A stretch of DNA of 6,815 bases, taken from contig JACCUL010000149.1 of NCBI GenBank assembly GCA_013811855.1, positions 1-6,815 of the forward strand, read 5' to 3'. This DNA comes from Acidimicrobiia bacterium (GTDB taxonomy: Bacteria; Actinomycetota; Acidimicrobiia; Acidimicrobiales; Ilumatobacteraceae). The notes below the pieces were generated by a model, which saw only the letters and a program-made list of their open reading frames with translations, had not been told where the DNA came from and made no database searches. Of the stretch, positions 6,501-6,815 are shown piece after piece. The position numbers and the translations under genes were made by a program. Position 1 is the stretch's first letter. Each line of letters begins with the position of its first letter.

Positions 6501-6527
6501 CGCCTTCCTTCGTACAGCAGCCCCCAT
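3510..6527 (-). CDS. Secreted subtilisin-like serine protease (S8, plant-subtilase-like architecture)
   Basis: This 1005-residue preproprotein is an extracellular serine endopeptidase. Layout: signal peptide 1-32 (basic RRKATRR, hydrophobic 13-26, possible cut after VDA); I9-type inhibitor propeptide about 55-158, probably removed autocatalytically near 160; S8 catalytic domain about 180-660; PA-type insertion about 415-520; Fn3-like domain about 695-793; PPC-like beta-domain about 806-935; small beta-domain 942-1005. The catalytic triad is intact: Asp192 in VIDTG, His267 in DGHGTHTAS and Ser583 in GTSMSSPH, with oxyanion Asn367 in AGNSGP. The DPGLVYD motif at 652-658 and the PA and Fn3-like domains recall plant cucumisin-type subtilases. 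Eight cysteines (219/235, 308/313, 434/451, 669/683) could form four disulfides. There is no cell-wall sorting motif or C-terminal membrane anchor, so release to the medium is likely. Start ATG 6527 is preferred over the ATG five codons upstream because GGAGG sits 8 bases before it. It lies downstream of gltA with a 138-bp gap, so it probably has its own promoter. Substrate is unknown. Confidence 0.95.
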   Translation of the reverse strand: MGAAVRRKATRRALAALALPGLVLVVSDPVDAGSGSAVGSMAPSRAVGAGEIVEGSYIVMLTADPVVTYEGGEPGLAATAPATGSAVDADDPDVQEYVDFLEAEQDAVLDAVGISANAQGSTYTYALNGFEAQLTDDQVENLARQPGVMRIVPNEIRQVDTDASPRFLGLTRPAGPWAQGITGEDVVVGVIDTGIWPEHPSFADDGSYAPLDGYTDLPCEFGRTAYNPDDARFRCNNKLLGAYDMRAAYKAEIGPETYNSARDYDGHGTHTASTAIGNRNVVATIFGLNRGMVSGIAPRARVIAYSVCGEQGCFNSDTVDAIDQAVADAVQVINYSIGGGASVSGPDELAFLLAADAGVWVAASAGNSGPGASTIGGPSSAPWVTSVGANTHDRAFANKVRLNDGTFIPGVSLTESTNARLPLVDAEDLGNELCESTEPFSADITDKIVLCLRGGNARVDKSYAVYLNGGAGMVLYNPTDVQALVTDNHWVPSSHINYSNGLVVKAYIDAAGADARANITKGVIKSAQGSVMADFSSRGPNPAAADIIKPDVTAPGISILAGNTPTPTAGRPGQLFQAISGTSMSSPHTAGTFALLRQAHPDWTAAMAKSALMTTARQDVVKEDTTTAADPFDMGAGHIKPGPARKHRSLYDPGLVYDAGFLDYAAFLCSADPSVFADPEGTCAFLEGLGYSLEPTDLNLASIGSSNVPGTRTVTRTVTSVADQTRFFRARVKEPEGFSVTVSPNHFTLDPGESQTFTVTFTNQTASLDTWTFGALKWKSPSGYRVRSPIAVRASEFEAPEAVSGEGTEGSVEIPVFFGYTGDYTAGAHGPVAAEHNLGTVDQDPDQTFDPADPTGTTAVPFTLADTAYLRLALTTDDLDPPDPNIDLDLYLYRGDELVGASTSGSTDELIELSLPEDGDYTLYVHGWQTGGETVGFDVRSWSVPGTPDTGALTIDSAPTEAVQGESGTVVASWSGLDADETYIGAVSHTGDSGLLGLTLVEIAT

Positions 6528-6535
6528 GTGGCAAA

Positions 6536-6540
6536 CCTCC
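6536..6540 (-). promoter_or_regulatory. Shine-Dalgarno site of the subtilase gene
   Basis: On the - strand GGAGG (6540-6536) precedes ATG 6527 by 8 bases, ideal spacing. The upstream in-frame ATG (6542-6540) overlaps this GGAGG and has no comparable site of its own, so this motif decides the start. Confidence 0.8.
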
Positions 6541-6614
6541 ATGTTGTTGCGTCGTTGCGACAGCGGAGTCCCGCCCGCAGGGCGCCCACCATAGCGCGGC
6601 GGTCGCGGCGCGCC
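6541..6614 (-). promoter_or_regulatory. Leader/promoter region of the subtilase gene
   Basis: No gene is seen here. On the - strand a weak -10-like TATGGT (6593-6588) lacks a clear -35. Closer to the gene lies a small hairpin, CGCCC-GCA-GGGCG on the + strand (6572-6584), and a CGCAAC direct repeat (6559-6554 and 6551-6546) just ahead of the ribosome site. The location is right for a promoter and 5' leader, but the individual motifs are weak. Confidence 0.25.
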
Positions 6615-6653
6615 AGAAAGACGAGGCCGGGGTCGAACCGTTCCGGGGTGGCC
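6615..6653 (-). terminator. Possible weak terminator after citrate synthase
   Basis: Reading the - strand, the sequence starting 12 bases after the gltA stop can form CCGG/CCGG (6646-6643 with 6630-6627), enclosing GGT-TCG-ACC (6639-6631), with GGCC on the outer left side. A pyrimidine-rich TCGTCTTTCT follows down to 6615. The stem is short and interrupted, so this is a candidate only. Confidence 0.3.
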
Positions 6654-6665
6654 GCGGCGAACGCG

Positions 6666-6815
6666 TCAGCGGTCGCCGAGGGCGACGTACTGGCGCTCGT
6701 CGACGCCGGTGTACCACTGGCGGGGCCGGGAGATCTTCTGGTCCTTGTCGTCGAGCAGCTCGTGCCAGTGGGCCAGCCAGCCGGACATCCGCGGGATGGC
6801 GAAGAGCACGGTGAA
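6666..6815 (-). CDS. gltA: Citrate synthase, C-terminal end (5' end outside window)
   Basis: The last 49 codons plus TGA (6668-6666) run in from the right edge on the - strand. The visible peptide has FTVLFAIPRMSGWLAHW followed by a Glu-Leu-Leu-Asp linker, then KISRPRQWYTG and a short tail ending GDR. This is the characteristic end of citrate synthase: the FAIxRxxGWxAHW helix of the small domain, then RPRQxYTG. Citrate synthase condenses acetyl-CoA with oxaloacetate at the entry of the TCA cycle in the cytoplasm. The segment is too short to exclude a 2-methylcitrate synthase paralogue, but the RPRQ-Y-TG end fits the housekeeping type. It is followed by the subtilase gene on the same strand. 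Confidence 0.9.
   Translation of the reverse strand, partial: FTVLFAIPRMSGWLAHWHELLDDKDQKISRPRQWYTGVDERQYVALGDR

Noticed and set aside
6443..6527. Twin-arginine export signal on the protease (TRRALAAL)
   Set aside because: An Arg-Arg pair is present before the hydrophobic stretch, but the usual hydrophobic-Leu-Lys context is poor and secreted subtilases normally use the Sec route, so I leave it as a general signal peptide.
6629..6643. GGTTCGACC on the - strand resembling a tRNA T-arm
   Set aside because: The flanks do not form a T-stem, and no acceptor, D or anticodon arm is present nearby. It fits better as part of a weak terminator.

Overview
The window is GC-rich throughout, with strong G/C at third codon positions. 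It reads as ordinary bacterial chromosome from an actinomycete-type organism. The NADP-dependent isocitrate dehydrogenase of the dimeric type, the citrate synthase C-terminus and the FadE-like acyl-CoA dehydrogenase all resemble actinobacterial proteins. An Acidimicrobiia-like source is my best guess, by resemblance only. I see no mobile element, CRISPR array, tRNA or rRNA.

Left part (1-1614): the 3' half of an EamA/DMT-type membrane transporter runs in from the left edge on the + strand. It meets head-on an acyl-CoA dehydrogenase on the - strand, and the two genes share the 4-base palindrome CTAG as stop codon on both strands. The acyl-CoA dehydrogenase diverges from icd across a 63-bp gap. 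That gap holds a near-perfect inverted repeat (1557-1578) and a 7-bp direct repeat with an 11-bp period.

Middle part (1615-3380): icd encodes NADP-isocitrate dehydrogenase with every expected active-site residue. Its frame does not stop where family members end. It continues for about 28 low-complexity residues, through a strong stem-loop, and overlaps the start of a small lipoprotein gene by 46 bp. The lipoprotein has a lipobox, a Pro/Thr/Ala linker and a small C-terminal domain with an SLGCP motif.

Right part (3381-6815): a structured 129-bp gap with two stem-loops separates the lipoprotein from a convergent 1005-residue secreted subtilisin-like protease on the - strand. Its layout is signal peptide, I9 propeptide, S8 catalytic domain with PA insertion, Fn3-like domain, PPC-like domain and a C-terminal beta-domain. 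Upstream of it on the same strand, the last 49 codons of citrate synthase (gltA) enter from the right edge.

Together the window places two consecutive TCA-cycle functions (citrate synthase and isocitrate dehydrogenase) on either side of a cell-envelope/secreted pair, with a fatty-acid-oxidation gene divergent from icd. Nothing here is clearly a new system. The points most worth checking are the run-on end of icd with its hairpin, the divergent dyad, and the uncharacterised lipoprotein.
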